From Macrothele yani (taxonomy: Eukaryota > Arthropoda > Arachnida > Araneae > Macrothelidae), in NCBI GenBank assembly GCA_039090855.1, contig CM077028.1, positions 66,531,054 to 66,595,053 on the forward strand: a stretch of DNA of 64,000 nucleotides. Reading direction: 5' to 3'. Under the pieces are notes generated by a model. The model made no database searches. It saw only the letters and a list, made by a program, of their open reading frames with translations, and was not told the DNA's origin. This document shows positions 22,261 to 33,414 of the stretch, one piece after another. Made by a program: the position numbers and the translations under genes. Positions within the stretch are counted from its first letter, which is position 1. The number at the start of each line of letters is the position of its first letter.

Positions 22261-22768
22261 GTACTAAACGAATTAAAAATTCAAGATTTAGAGAGGGTAT
22301 TTTTTCAGTTTTTAAATCCGTTAATTTTACTATCACGTTTTGTTTTATATGAAAAGGTACGACGAGAAGAAAAGAGAATACATATAAAGAACATTAGAGA
22401 TTTGTTAAAAAAGTGGCACAGGTTTAAACAGTAATGTTGTTTCTGCAGATCGCTAAATTTATATACAGGGTGAGTCAAAAGTCACAGAACACCCTAGTAT
22501 TTCAGAATCGGTGAAGGGGCTTATCTTTAAGCTATTTCCGGAACATGGCCGCCATACTGGATCAAGGTCAAATTTTTCAAATGGTAAGGGGGTCATTTTT
22601 CATGTCAAACGAGATCAGATTTTTTTCAGAAATTCATTGCCGTAATCAGATTTGACATATGTGTTGTGGTTCAAGTGAGTTATATTGATGATAAAAGATG
22701 AGATAAAGATAAAACATTTTTGTAATTCATCTAGGTATTTAGCTCTGAATTCTATGTGTAAGAACGTA

Positions 22769-23762
22769 CAAGGGTTGTCCCAAAACAAATGAGAATGTTT
22801 TTATAAAAACAACAACATGTGTACCTTAATTATCGAGGAAGTGGTAATCTTTTTTGAAATACTCTCCATTGCTTCGAATGCATGTGTCCCAACGTTCCTC
22901 CCACGTTTTGAATGCCTTATGGAATTGTTCTTCTGAAACGCTGTTGAAGCACCCCTGCGCAGCTGCAATAAGTTGTTCATCAGTCTCAAATTACTGTTCC
23001 TGTAATGTGGTTTTTAAAATAGGGAACAACCAGAAGTCACAAGGTGACAAATCTGGGCCATATGCAGCTTGGAACATCAACTTAATATTCATTTTCTCCA
23101 AATAAGAAACGACAGAGCTGGGCCATGTGCGGCCTTGTATTGGCCGCACATGAAAAGAAATGGGAAAGCCAAGTTGAGCCAACTCGTTTCATGCCCAAAT
23201 GCTCGGTTAAAATTTTGTGAATTGATGATTTTGAAATGTGAACCACACCCTTGATATCTCTAATTGATAGGCGTTTGTCCTTCTCTATAATAACACTTAT
23301 TGTATTGATATTTACCTCTGCAACAATCGTTGAAGGTCTTCCTCCATGCGTGATTAAAGCCCCTGACTTACGACCATCCATAAATTCTTTATGCCATCTG
23401 TAAATTGTTGATTTTCCTAGACATTCATCTTTATAAGCCTCTTGCATATAAGACGGAAAAGTCTCTCCGGCAGACTTCTTAAGTCGACAGAAAAATTTAA
23501 TGGCGCATCTTAGTTCCTCTTTCACATCCATTTTTTTTTTTTTTTAGAAAACTCACAACACGAAAACACTTGTTAGGGTTTCACGAAAGAACGCTTATTA
23601 AACTGCGCACTACTGACGACGCATGCGTGATAAACACGTGTGGCCGGTTGCTATGGTTACTACAAAGACGACCTTTTTTTTTCAAGACTCGTGCCAACAT
23701 CGAACGCAGTATTGCAGATTTTTTATAAAACACATTCTCAGTTGTTCTGGGACAAGCTATGT
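22769..23762 (-). mobile_element. internally deleted mariner-type element
   Basis: TIRs: GGGTTGTCCCAAAACAAATG at 22772 and CATTCTCAGTTGTTCTGGGA near 23733, inverted. The minus ORF 23531-23082 encodes the N-terminal half (R-C-A-I-K-F-F-C-R-L-K-K-S, then K-S-T-I-Y-R-W-H-K-E-F, then G-R-P-S-T). It is followed directly by G-P-D-L-S-P-C-D-F-W-L-F-P (third Asp block, about 23040). The region with the first two catalytic residues is missing, so this is a deletion derivative of about 1 kb. Mariner N-terminal WHK.F..G and GRP signatures are clear. Confidence 0.85.
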
Positions 23763-24375
23763 ACAAGTAAAAATCATCCTCAAAATCTGCACTTTCAATT
23801 AAGCCTAAACGTAAAAAAACAGGGGTGAAAGTAGCTACTTTTCAGAAAACGTATTTGTAGCTGCAGCAAGTTTTTTTTTTTTCGAGGATGTAGCTACAGA
23901 AGTAGCTTTCCAGTCACGTGTTTACACATACGCGAACACTCCAAGTAAGTTCTTATGAATTATATTATTGAATATTGATTAATTAGGTTTTGTTTAGAAC
24001 TACAGAATATAACAAATTTATTATACACACAGTGACGCACACGCACTTGTAGTCAAATATTAATACTTAAGTTCTGTGAGTGAGTTTACTTGATACAAAA
24101 AATGAAATGAAGAAATAAGTACAATGTAATCTTAGATATGTCAAAATTACTAAATACGTTAATTAAAAAGTTTTCGAACTCAATACAAACATTCAAAATA
24201 TCCAATAAGTTTTAACATTTTTAAAACTACCTTTAATTTTACGAATGCACCTGAAATACAATCCCAAACCCTAAATGGTCAGCCTAAGATCAACTTTAAA
24301 AATAAACCTTCTATTTAAAAAAAAAATGTATCTCAAATATAACTTTAATCGCCCAATCTTTAACTCTGTTGTATC
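23763..24375. other. AT-rich, no gene seen
   Basis: Contains a short imperfect 'GTAGCTAC' repeat cluster near 23830-23915 and otherwise plain AT-rich sequence. Confidence 0.4.
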
Positions 24376-24379
24376 ATTA

Positions 24380-24600
24380 GCAGCCCAGGAGGCCGAGCGG
24401 TCAGAGGCGCTGGATTCTGCCTAGGCGTCAGAGTTGTGATCGTTTCCTAGCCTCGGATGACGCATGGGCTTTAGGTCCGAAATCAGTGATCCAAAATTAG
24501 GGTGGACGAATTCTCATACCCTGCGAGTTGCTCGTAGTAGTTGTTTAACACCGACACACTCAAACGCACACACCACACCAAATAAAACTTTGCTCTGTTA
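24380..24600 (+). repeat. SINE with tRNA-Leu-like head and shared body
   Basis: The head reads GGAGGCCGAGCGGTCAGAGG then CGCTGGATTCTGCCTAGGCG, very like a type II leucine tRNA D-arm and anticodon arm (GGCCGAGYGGTC..AGGCGC). The B box is degraded (GTGATCGTTTCCTAGCC). The 3' half carries CAGTGATCCAAAATTAGGG and GCGAGTTGCTC, which is also the body of SINE family 1, although that family has a different tRNA head. Confidence 0.7.
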
Positions 24601-25147
24601 AAGTGTCCATATTTTGAACACAGCTCACGTTTTAGGAAAAATTCTGTTATTTCATCAAAATAATTTAACTTATTATAGAATATAATAAATTAATTACTCT
24701 GAAGTCATCAACTAGCAATTATGATAAACGATGCTATATTTCATGGAATGTGTGAAAAGCAATATCGAATCAATGGTAGCCGTTGAAGTAAATTCGACCA
24801 CAGATATGTATCTAAGAACACGTATTAAAACATTTAGGGGGTAAAATGTCTAAACAACAACATTGGCAACAATACTTTGGATGACAGATCATTTATGGTT
24901 AATTGCTTAAACATGGAAGTAAACCTACCAAAATATACTCACTTAAAACATAATAAACATATGAAAAATAAATAAAATCATTAACTTATAAAACCTTTAT
25001 TTTTTGCTTAATCCGATGATTTAAAAATTTCACTTTGTTGGAAAGACAGCACGTGACAGACAAACTTGATCATTTTTGAAACAGGCAGCATATTTCAAAC
25101 AATAAAACTGATCATGAATGAAATATGGAATTACACCATATAATACA

Positions 25148-25475
25148 AATTTTGAAGATGACAATCCGTTTTTTGGTGTAAATATGACAAGGATGGTAAA
25201 AGTCAGATAATACCCGAAAACTTGAAAATTTCGGCGTACTGGAGTGGGAATCGAGCCCGCGTTTCCCAGATAGCGCCCGGGTATGCTAACCACTACACCA
25301 CCCAGAACGACCAGGTCTTCAAGTTTCCGATTAACACCCGGGCGCTATCTGGGAGACGCGGATTCGAATCCCGCTCGAGGACGACGAAAGTTTAAAGTTT
25401 TCGGATATTATCTGACTTGCCATCCTTGTCATATTTACACCAAAAAAAACGGATTGTCATCTTCAAAGTTTGTAA
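25148..25475. repeat. two SINEs head to head (inverted repeat)
   Basis: Left unit on the minus strand and right unit on the plus strand. The left one reads (minus) GTGGTGTAGTGGTTAGCATA, CCCGGGCGCTATCTGGG, GGGCTCGATTCCCAC; the right starts within the D/anticodon region (ACCCGGGCGCTATCTGGG) and has GATTCGAATCCCGC. Both continue into the same body (CGAAAACTT..ATAATACC; TGACAAGGATGG; GAAGATGACAATCCG). The tRNA-like parts lack U33, so they are SINE heads and not working tRNAs. Confidence 0.8.
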
Positions 25476-25479
25476 TAAA

Positions 25480-26747
25480 ACTGATGTACGCCAGTGCGTA
25501 TTTATTGATTTGTTTGTTAGAACTAAAGAAATGGAGTCGAGTTTTGTAGTTTAGCAATTAGCTGAATGAATCGATGAGATGTGCAGGCTTTCTGAAATCG
25601 ACTGTAAATATGCACGTGCGAGGTGTTTATGTCACGAAAAACATATTAAAAAAATAACAGCGTTACAGCTACTACCTTCATGTGGATTTTCGCTAGTACA
25701 GTTAACCGTCCATTAACGGATCCAACAGCGGTAGACGGACACCATAGTCAGTCCGGAAGAAGTACTACTACCTTCTTTCATAGGATTTTACTTAGTTCCT
25801 TCGATTCTTCGACGAATCAGTAAGAAGGAACCAAGAATGTTGCTAAAGGAGTTATGCAAAGGTAGGATATTTTGCATTACAGAGTGCACAATGGCATGCT
25901 TAAGTGAAAAGAAAGGAGTTGAAGTTTAGTTCGACGCGTGACGGCAATTACTTAAAACGAGCACCAGCTCCCACATATGTCGCAGTTACCCCCGCCAAGG
26001 ACGTCGGCTTGGTGATGGTGCATAGAATATATCTCGTTGGTATCTTTTGGTTTGGTTCCTTGAGTTCTTATTCCTGCTTTTCCGGGTGTGGCTACCTACC
26101 TGTAAAGTTACACTTCACTGTCTACAAAATTGTTCAGTTTTTCTTTCCCATACGGTAACTCTATCTCCTAGCTCGCTGTTTCTAAGGGCTCCTTAAGACC
26201 AGGCTGAGACACTCACTTCCTAAAATCCTCTATACCAGGATTAATTGTTAAAATTTAGATCTAGATCATCGAGTTGTAGTAAAAAAGAAGTGGATCGGTA
26301 TAACGAAATAAATTCTTACATTTATACTGCTATTGCAGGTTCAAAAATTCAGCTGCAAAATATCAGTTTTATTTTCGCTCTTGAACTAAGCTGAGTTTTC
26401 TATAGGCAAACACTATGCAGCCGCATTTTGATATTCGCATCGATAAAATCGTTGACCACATGACTTTCAGAATTTTCTCAGCACAAACGCAACAGACGAA
26501 CAATATTAATTTAAGCCTAACCTCCGAACAATGACCACATCCAAACAATGGCTATTTTTTTCCAATCCGAGCGGTGCCCATTATTCAGAGTTGTCACTGT
26601 AATAAAGCAAGAATGGGAGTTTCCTATTAGTGCTAATAGATGGCGCTGCATGTATTTTGCGCTGCGCGAACGAAAAGTGAAGGAACAACTGACGAGAATT
26701 ATTTTAGAAATTGTGTTAACCGTGTAACAGAAGACTGCGTGTTTCAC
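25480..26747. other. no gene seen
   Basis: Mixed sequence without splice-bounded frames. The frames at 25904-26158 (plus) and 26517-26747 (minus) have no recognisable domain. Confidence 0.35.
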
Positions 26748-26829
26748 AAGTCAATAACAGTGTAGGCTGCTCATCGAGACTAAGTCAATAACAGTGTAGG
26801 CTGCTCATCGAGACTAAGTCAATAACAGT
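26748..26829 (+). repeat. 34-bp tandem repeat, 2.4 copies
   Basis: AAGTCAATAACAGTG starts at 26748, 26782 and 26816 with identical intervening sequence, giving an exact 34-bp period. Confidence 0.92.
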
Positions 26830-26899
26830 GGAACTTTATTCGAACATGTGCTGTGCGTTATCCACTATCAAGACCTAATGTAAGAAACTAGTAAAATAT

Positions 26900-27770
26900 G
26901 GTCGCTTCACGGCAACGGGCAAAATTTCAAGGAATTCTTCCGCAGGAAGGGCGTGGCTGACGCGAAGTTGGAGTCTGTTACGCAGGCATCCAACGCAACC
27001 CAGGCACAGACTGGCAACTCACGGACCTCAAATAATTCCACGCTGAGTCTTTTATGGAGTACTTTCTGCCCATAGAGTGTTCCGTACAAGAACACAATTG
27101 TTTGTTTACAAAATGCAAAATTTGCAAGTTCTCCACGCACAGACCAAACAAAACCTAAACGGACAGAATTCGTGGAGAGCTTTTGGATAAAACTGATAAT
27201 GATAACACGTTTCTGCAGCGTGTAATGTTTCCGTACGAAGAAATATATTTTGATGTGTTGGGCCACGACAACTGGCCAAGCATTCGAATATGATGTTCTG
27301 AACTCTCACGTGATGTACGTGAACATGAGAGAAGCAGTGCAAAATTCAAAATCTGGCGTCATGGCATGTATGACTGGATAATCGAGCCTTTACCTTTAAA
27401 CAAAGGTGACAGTGAGCGGAATTGTTTATCATGATATGTTGCAACAATTGGTTTTACCGCAGCTTCAAGAATTGCAACTTGAGAACTTGTTCCAAAAACA
27501 TGTGGCTCCCCCACGCCAACCGCTCTAGGTGATAGAGATCCTTGATAAGGGGTTTCCAAGTAGATTGATCGTCCGAGGTGGCCAATGTTTTAGCCATCGA
27601 GTTCTCCAGATTTAACTCCACTAGATTTTTCTCGTGGGATATGCCATTAGTACGATCAATCCTGATATTTCTGAACTCATTTGAAATGAAATGAAATGTC
27701 GTTAAGATGCCGTTGGCCCAACTAAAGGCGCTCACACAGAAATCTATTAAGTCGTAAAAAATTTCCATGT
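26900..27770 (-). other. unrecognised open frames, probably an old transposon
   Basis: Several overlapping minus frames (27106-27349, 27454-27768 and 26907-27266) are moderately long but contain no motif I recognise and are not bounded by good splice sites. The neighbourhood (34-bp repeats, SINE-like units) suggests an old repeat. I do not assign a function. Confidence 0.25.
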
Positions 27771-27899
27771 GTCACCTTATACTGCCTAAAATAAAATGCA
27801 GCTGTGTGCACTAATGCACGACTTATTAATTTATCGTTCTGTGACTTCCGTTTTATTGTACAAGCTGTACTATAACGAAGTAAATTTCTCCGTCATTTT

Positions 27900-28040
27900 T
27901 GGTCTACGCCGGGATTCGAACCCGAGGCCGCTTATTCCGGAACAAGTCGCTCTACCAACTGAGCTACGCAGACGATTATTCTGATTCCTATCTGCTTTTA
28001 TGTCGTGTGCGTCCTTCTGGCAGGTACGTCACATATACAT
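27900..28040 (-). repeat. tRNA-like SINE, family 3, best preserved head
   Basis: The minus strand at 27973-27901 folds as a near-complete cloverleaf: acceptor GTCTGCG/CGTAGAC, D-arm GCTCAGTTGGTAGAGC, T-arm with GGGTTCGAATCCC. The anticodon stem CTTGT/ATAAG encloses only six bases (TCCGGA), so it is unlikely to be a working tRNA. The upstream leader (28040-27976, minus: ACGTACCTGCCAGAAGGACG, then AGATAGGAAT) is shared with 58064-58120 and 58475-58540. This shows the tRNA-like part belongs to a larger repeat. Confidence 0.7.
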
Positions 28041-28104
28041 CACATGTACAGGTATACGTCACATGTACAGGTCGCGGTCACATATACGTCACATGTACAG
28101 GTCG

Positions 28105-28331
28105 CGCCACCTATTAACAGGTATGACCCTTGCTCAAAGAAAAATGATTGATTTTTAGTATAATTTTGGTTATGTTTTAGCAAGTATTAAGTATCCCATG
28201 CTATAACTTAAAGTTAGTTTTATCGATGTGAAAATTTTCATCCTTAGGAATACGTTAATTGCGAAGAAAACATGTAAAGAAGTTTTACCATTTGAAAAAT
28301 AAGGCAGAGATTTTAGGTGGAACCACCTTAA
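28105..28331 (-). repeat. fragment of the TTAA-flanked element
   Basis: Matches the right arm of the element at 9041-9886: TAGTATAATTTTGGTTATG, then TTTTCATCCTTAGG, GTTAATTGCGAAGAAAA and TTTTAGGTGGAACCACC, ending with TTAA at 28328-28331. Only one arm is present. Confidence 0.75.
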
Positions 28332-28518
28332 CACTGCAGTTTTCTTTTCTGTGACTTTATTTAGAATGCGGAATTTCAGTTCTCTCAAGTAGTATCGAGA
28401 GTTTGACATAGCCAGACATCTGAAGATCAGTCACAAACAAAAGTAAGAACAAAAGTTGTGCTGCAAGTGGTCAAAATCTTCCATCCCTGAATTCAAAATC
28501 AAGGCAATTTTTGCTTTT

Positions 28519-28589
28519 CGTCGGCAATTTTACGATGGAACGAGAAGAGTGGCACATATCTCCTCACTCCATCGTAAAAATTGCCGACG
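28519..28589. repeat. near-perfect 21-22 bp inverted repeat
   Basis: CGTCGGCAATTTTACGATGG (28519-28538, extended by A) pairs with CCATCGTAAAAATTGCCGAC (28569-28588, extended by G), with one extra A in the right arm. The loop is about 28 nt. Confidence 0.85.
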
Positions 28590-29325
28590 CAGTATTGGGG
28601 ATCGGCGAAGCGAAGCAGAAACCAAAATGTTCAGTACACAACAACCTCTTTTATTTGCAGTTTGGTCAAAAATAAAATACACCGTCTGTCTATGTATGTA
28701 TCCTTTCATTAGTATAAATTGTTGGTATGCACTCTTCTCCATATAAGGAAGAAGAATATACTTTTTCGTTGGAATAATGTTTTGCGAAATCTTTTATTTG
28801 CGGATGCCATAATTTTCTTAGTGGAATACGATGTATTTAGACACTAAAAAAATGCAATTTGAAATAGCGCAAACAGTTTTGAATAGTTCGGTGAATTTAA
28901 AAATAATTTGGGAGTCTTCAAATGAATTTTCATGTTGTAGTTTTATTGAAACATGTTTTATATACGCTACTGATTCTCATTTTCTATTTTAATTATAATA
29001 TTTGTGGAAATTAATACAGTTTATTAGATTTTTAACATTTCAGAAAGCATGTGTGTTCTCTCTCTTAGAAACTTCTTAGTGTATTTATTTTTTTAATCTT
29101 CCATTTGGTGTCTGAAAAGCATAAATTATTTATATTTACAATTTGAATTAATAATAATATTAAAGACATTAAAATTTTTCTGAATTCTTTAAAAGAAATT
29201 CAAGATTCCGAATCATCAGGTAAAAGTAAAGAAAACCCCATTAAGGAACAGGTATACTGTATTTAAAAAATCATCTCCGTCGGATTTTATTCATTCTCGA
29301 TTATAGAGCATCCCCATTACATCAA
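28590..29325. other. AT-rich, no gene seen
   Basis: No exon-like frame, tRNA-like unit or clear repeat was recognised. Confidence 0.4.
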
Positions 29326-30210
29326 TATACACAGTCAAGTCAAAAAATTATGACCGCAGCTGATGTAAGACCAGCAACCAGATGGCGTGATCTAACGGAG
29401 TTTGGAAAAGGAAAGATTGTTGGCTACCGACTTAAAGGTGGGTGGTAACATTACAGAAACGGCCGATATTGTGGGCTGTTCATGTGGTGCAGTTGTTAAA
29501 GTGTTCAGAAATAAAAGGAAACCGGCAAGACCTGCAGTAATCGGGGTAATAGTAGACGCCCATGGAGCATTGACGACTGTGGGCTGCGACGGCTCTCCTG
29601 ACTAATACGATCCAACAGGCGGGACACAGTGAAATAACTGGCCTGAGCATTTAATGCAGGCATATCGAGGAGCGAACTGCAAACCACAGTTTAACTAATT
29701 CTGTTCCCTATGGCTCTCCGGAGCAGCCGTCCACTCAAGGTACTGATGCTGACGGCCACACATCGACGATTACGGCACGAATTTACATCTGAAAGAAGGG
29801 ATTGAACCATCGCACAGTGGAAGAAAGTAGCTTTTTCAGACGAATGGCGTTTTCTGCTTTATCGTGTGGATGAACGATGGAGAGTACGACGAAGCACTGC
29901 TGACAGAAATAATCCGACAGGATGTCGAAAAAAAAAACAAAAAAAAACAAGGAGGTGGTGGCAGTGTGCTCGTATGAGGCACGTTTCTCGGGGAATCATT
30001 AAGAGCAATCATCTCTCTCGATCGCAAGATGAACGCTTCAGGGTATCTATCCATTGTGGCGCATCAGGTGCTTCCATTCATGACGGCTGTTTACTCCGAT
30101 GGCATGGGTTGCTTCCAGCAAGATAATGACCCTTGCCATGTTGCTATGCGTGTGCGAGAATGGTTTGAAGAGCGTTCCTCAGACTTCAGCTTACTATCCT
30201 AGACATTATA

Positions 30211-31751
30211 CACTGCCGGACAATTGCTAAGGACGGATGACAATAGCAACGATAGCAACCATAAAATGGAAGGCAGGAAAATGTGGAAATTAGCATAAGT
30301 GTGGCATACAGTAAGACGTGTTGTGCGTATGCACATTTTGGATTGCCGAACTTGTTCGTGACGTCATACCGCTGATCAGAGATATCAAGGATTTGACGCG
30401 TATTGACCGTTGTTGTTCAAACGCAAAGTTGAAAGGGAAAGAATCAATTGACGAACTTGCAATTTTCAGTATGTTTTCCCGACATCACCTAGATGATTTT
30501 ACGTGTGGCCGTATTATTGACAAGATTGAAGAAGGGCGAAAAATAACAGATGTTGCCAGAGAGTTCGACGTCAGCCACAGTGTTGTTTCAAGGCTTTGGA
30601 AATCATTTCAAACAAATGGAGAGTGTAGCAAACGTCACGGGGGAGGTCGTGTTCGCAGTACGACACCTGCAGAAGATCGGTACACAGTGCTATCAAGAAA
30701 AAGACACCGGCGCAGCACAGCTAGTGAGGTAGCAAATCAGTTTATGGCTGCTACTGGCAAGCGGATCTCCCGAAAAACTGTCGCCAGACGTTTACATGAA
30801 GGAGGACTATACGCCCGCCGTCCTGTTGTGTGCATCCCATTGTCCAGACGTCACCGTACCGCCCGTTTGCGATGGTGCCATCAACATCGCAATTGGACTG
30901 ACAACGACTGGTCTGCTGTCCTCTTCTCAGATGAGAGTAGATACAGTCTATCGTCTGATTGTCGACGACAACTGATCTGGCGTGATAGTGGTACTGCATA
31001 TTGTCCAGCAAACATACAGGAAAGGGACCGATATCCGACATGTAGTGTCATGGTATGGGCTGGCATCATGATCAATGGCCGTACGCCCCTCTATGTGCTT
31101 CCAACTGGAACTATGATTGGCCAACGATACATTAATGATGTTCTGCTACCTCATGTTCGCATGTTCCGTGGCGCTGTCGGTGATAGATTCATTTTCATGG
31201 ACGACAACGCAACATGTCATCGAACAGTCGCTGTACAGGAGTGTCTTGAGAGCGAGGATATTCAACGCCTCGTATGGCCAGCACGTTCTCCAGATCTGAA
31301 TCCCATTGAAAATGTGTGGGATGCTTTGGGGAGGAGTCTTGCTGGTCGCCAATGCCATCCAATAAACAAGGACACCCTCATCCGTGCACTGACAGAGGAA
31401 TGGGATAAATTACCCCAACAGCTGCTTGATAATGTTGTGCAAAGCATGACACGACGTGTGAAATCTTGCATCGCCCTCCATGGTGGCCATATCCCGTATT
31501 GACATCTTACGCCGGAACGCCTGCGGACGGTAATTGCATTTTTTTCACGTTTACGTATTCTGCACAAAATGGCCTGTTTGTCCCTTGAACACGTTCCAGA
31601 GCCTTCTGGATTTCAGAGCACAATAAATTGTCTTTCTTGTAATGTCCTGGCATTCTGACATTATTTTATTTCACTTGGCATCCAACCACACTTACTTTTT
31701 TATGCGCTATATAGCCGTTTATGATCCGTCCTTAGCAACTGCCCAGGAGTG
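30211..31751 (+). mobile_element. Tc1-like element with intact transposase gene
   Basis: TIRs CACTGCCGGACAATTGCTAA (30211) and TTAGCAACTGCCCAGGAGTG (ending 31751), sharing a GCTAAGGACGGAT core, flanked by TA (30209-30210, 31752-31753). Length 1541 bp, one uninterrupted transposase ORF, AATAAA at about 31622. Inserted in the older element at 29330-32377; the paralogous duplicated segment at about 32122-32143 shows the uninterrupted site. Confidence 0.93.
30471..31502 (+). CDS. Tc1-family transposase, intact, DD34E
   Basis: A cut-and-paste DNA transposase that would bind the element's TIRs and insert at TA. The frame is open from 30318, but M at 30471 (M-F-S-R-H-H-L-D-D-F) gives 343 residues, the usual Tc1 length, and begins at the expected HTH; the upstream 51 codons look like leader. 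Numbering from that M: paired HTH domain about 1-110, with R-K-I-T-D-V-A-R-E-F and S-R-K-T-V-A-R-R-L; a G-G-G-R-V-R linker near 57-62; first catalytic Asp 154 (F-S-D-E-S-R-Y); second Asp 245 (M-D-D-N-A-T-C-H); Glu 280 (N-P-I-E-N-V-W-D), with exactly 34 residues between the second Asp and the Glu. The W-P-A-R-S-P-D-L-N-P motif is intact, and there are no stops or frameshifts. Whether it is active cannot be told. Confidence 0.93.
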   Translation: MFSRHHLDDFTCGRIIDKIEEGRKITDVAREFDVSHSVVSRLWKSFQTNGECSKRHGGGRVRSTTPAEDRYTVLSRKRHRRSTASEVANQFMAATGKRISRKTVARRLHEGGLYARRPVVCIPLSRRHRTARLRWCHQHRNWTDNDWSAVLFSDESRYSLSSDCRRQLIWRDSGTAYCPANIQERDRYPTCSVMVWAGIMINGRTPLYVLPTGTMIGQRYINDVLLPHVRMFRGAVGDRFIFMDDNATCHRTVAVQECLESEDIQRLVWPARSPDLNPIENVWDALGRSLAGRQCHPINKDTLIRALTEEWDKLPQQLLDNVVQSMTRRVKSCIALHGGHIPY

Positions 31752-31936
31752 TACGTGCCTGACATCAATCCTATTGACATCGATGGAACTATCTTGAACA
31801 ATAGGTTCGACATATGGATACACCACCGATGACTTTGATGATTCGCGAGAAGCTCTTGTGTCTGCATGGTATAGCATCCATACTAAAACGCTCAGAGGCC
31901 TCATGGAATCAATGCCACGCCCTGAAGTGTTCCCTC

Positions 31937-32300
31937 CTCGATCGCACGATGAACGCTTCAGGCTATCTATCCATTGTGGAGGATCAGATGCTCCCATTCA
32001 TGATGACTGTCTACTCCGATAGCATGGGTTGCTTCCAGCAAGGTAATGCCCCTTGCCATGTTGCTGTGCGTGTGCGAGAATGATTTGAGGAACGTTCCAC
32101 AGACTTCAGCTTGCTATCCTAGACATCATACTCGCCGGACATCAATCCTATTGACATCGATTGCACTAATTTGACCAATAGGTTCGACGTATGGATCCAC
32201 CACCGATGACTCCTGATGATCTGAAAGAAGCTCTTGTGTCTGTATGGTATAGCATCCATACTAAAACGTTCAGAGACCTCAATGAATCAATGCCACGCCT
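31937..32300 (+). repeat. partial tandem duplication of the older Tc1
   Basis: The segment starting CTCGATCGCACGATGAACGC (31937) repeats the older element's 30017-30210 plus 31754-31930. It carries Q-G-N-A-P-C-H-V-A (32039-32065) and the P-D-I-N-P-I-D block again. Unit length without the insert is about 377 bp. This copy lacks the younger Tc1, so it acts as an empty-site control. Confidence 0.85.
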
Positions 32301-32379
32301 TATATCTTCGGTATTGGCGGAACGAAGAGGTCATACTTCATATTAGCAGGTGGTTATAATTTTTTTATTGGACTGTGCA

Positions 32380-33414
32380 TATCCCTAACAGCTTACACTA
32401 CACTAGTATAGCTAGTATAGTTTAATCATTCACTAGACTTCCACAAGCATTGATCTACATATTTCTTTCATTAAACACTGCAATATAAATTGAATGAATG
32501 TTATTCCTAAAATGAGGGTGAAATAAACAACATGGGCAACTTTGTGTTCAATTCATACGCTCAATTACCAAACGGGAACTCCCAATATGGTCAACTGAAT
32601 TTCCGCTATTATTCCAGGTGGAGAATTTCACGGTGGTTGGAATTCAGAGGAGACGCTGACCCCTACTCCTCCCACGCTGACAAAATGAAGCCAGGTTTAT
32701 ACTCTTCCGCGCTGAAAGTAGTAACCACCAGTTTTTGCGTAACTACCTTCAAGATTCAAAAGCAGAAGATTTTTCGCAGGAAACCTTGTTCGTTTTTTTA
32801 ATATTTTAGATTATCTTAAGTCATAAACGAAATTGAAAAGCAATGGAATTGGATGAATGGACTCCTAGTTCGATGTGGAAGGATTTTTAGGGGGGAAATG
32901 GATTTTCGTGGAGGAAAATTGACCCAAAAAACTGTAAACACTGGACCGTGTATGAACTGACGGTTTAAAATATCTTTTGATTAAACGTACGCTCAGAAAA
33001 CGGTTAAAATCTTTCTCTGTCTTAAACGAATTATCGTAAAATATTGTTTATCGTAGAAATCGTAACGGTGGAACTTCAGAAGATTTGTAAGAGTGAATTT
33101 TCCAAACAGCGGCGTTGACTTTACGAAATCATTGGGTAAGGGGCTTTACGAGATTCCGCTTGGAAGGATCACCTCTATCCTATCGTCAGGAGGAACATTA
33201 AAGCAAGAAATGGGGAAAAGCTAAACTATGAGTTTCCACTTATGATTTATTTGAAATGCAATTACGATTGTTCATAAACAAATAAACACTCTCGCTCAAC
33301 ATAAATATTCTTAAAAACAAAAGTTCTTGAAATATCCAGAGTTTATTTCCAAGCCTTTGTAGAAAAACTTTGAGTAATCAGCGAGTTTTTTAAAAGAAAC
33401 TACAAGAAAATAAA
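32380..33414. other. no gene seen
   Basis: AT-rich sequence. The plus frame 32532-32801 has no known motif and no splice support. Confidence 0.35.

Larger units (their letters stand above)
29330..32377 (+). mobile_element. older Tc1-like element interrupted by a younger Tc1
   Basis: TIRs: CACAGTCAAGTCAAAAAATT (29330) and ATAATTTTTTTATTGGACTG (ending near 32377). Plus-strand transposase blocks: W-R-D-L-T-E-F-G-K-G-K-I-V-G-Y-R and a VGCS-type HTH (29390-29520), then a stretch near 29830 corresponding to the first Asp region, then Q-D-N-D-P-C-H-V-A (30118-30145) and, beyond the insert, P-D-I-N-P-I-D (31762-31782; the usual catalytic Glu reads Asp). Many stops. It is split by the element at 30211-31751 and has a partial tandem duplication (31937-32300). 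Confidence 0.85.

Noticed and set aside
26907..27768. Minus-strand frames as exons of a host gene
   Set aside because: No good donor or acceptor pairs bound them and no domain is visible; left as an unknown region.
27900..27975. Functional tRNA gene on the minus strand
   Set aside because: The anticodon loop has six bases, and the same unit with the same leader is repeated elsewhere in the window, so it is a SINE head.
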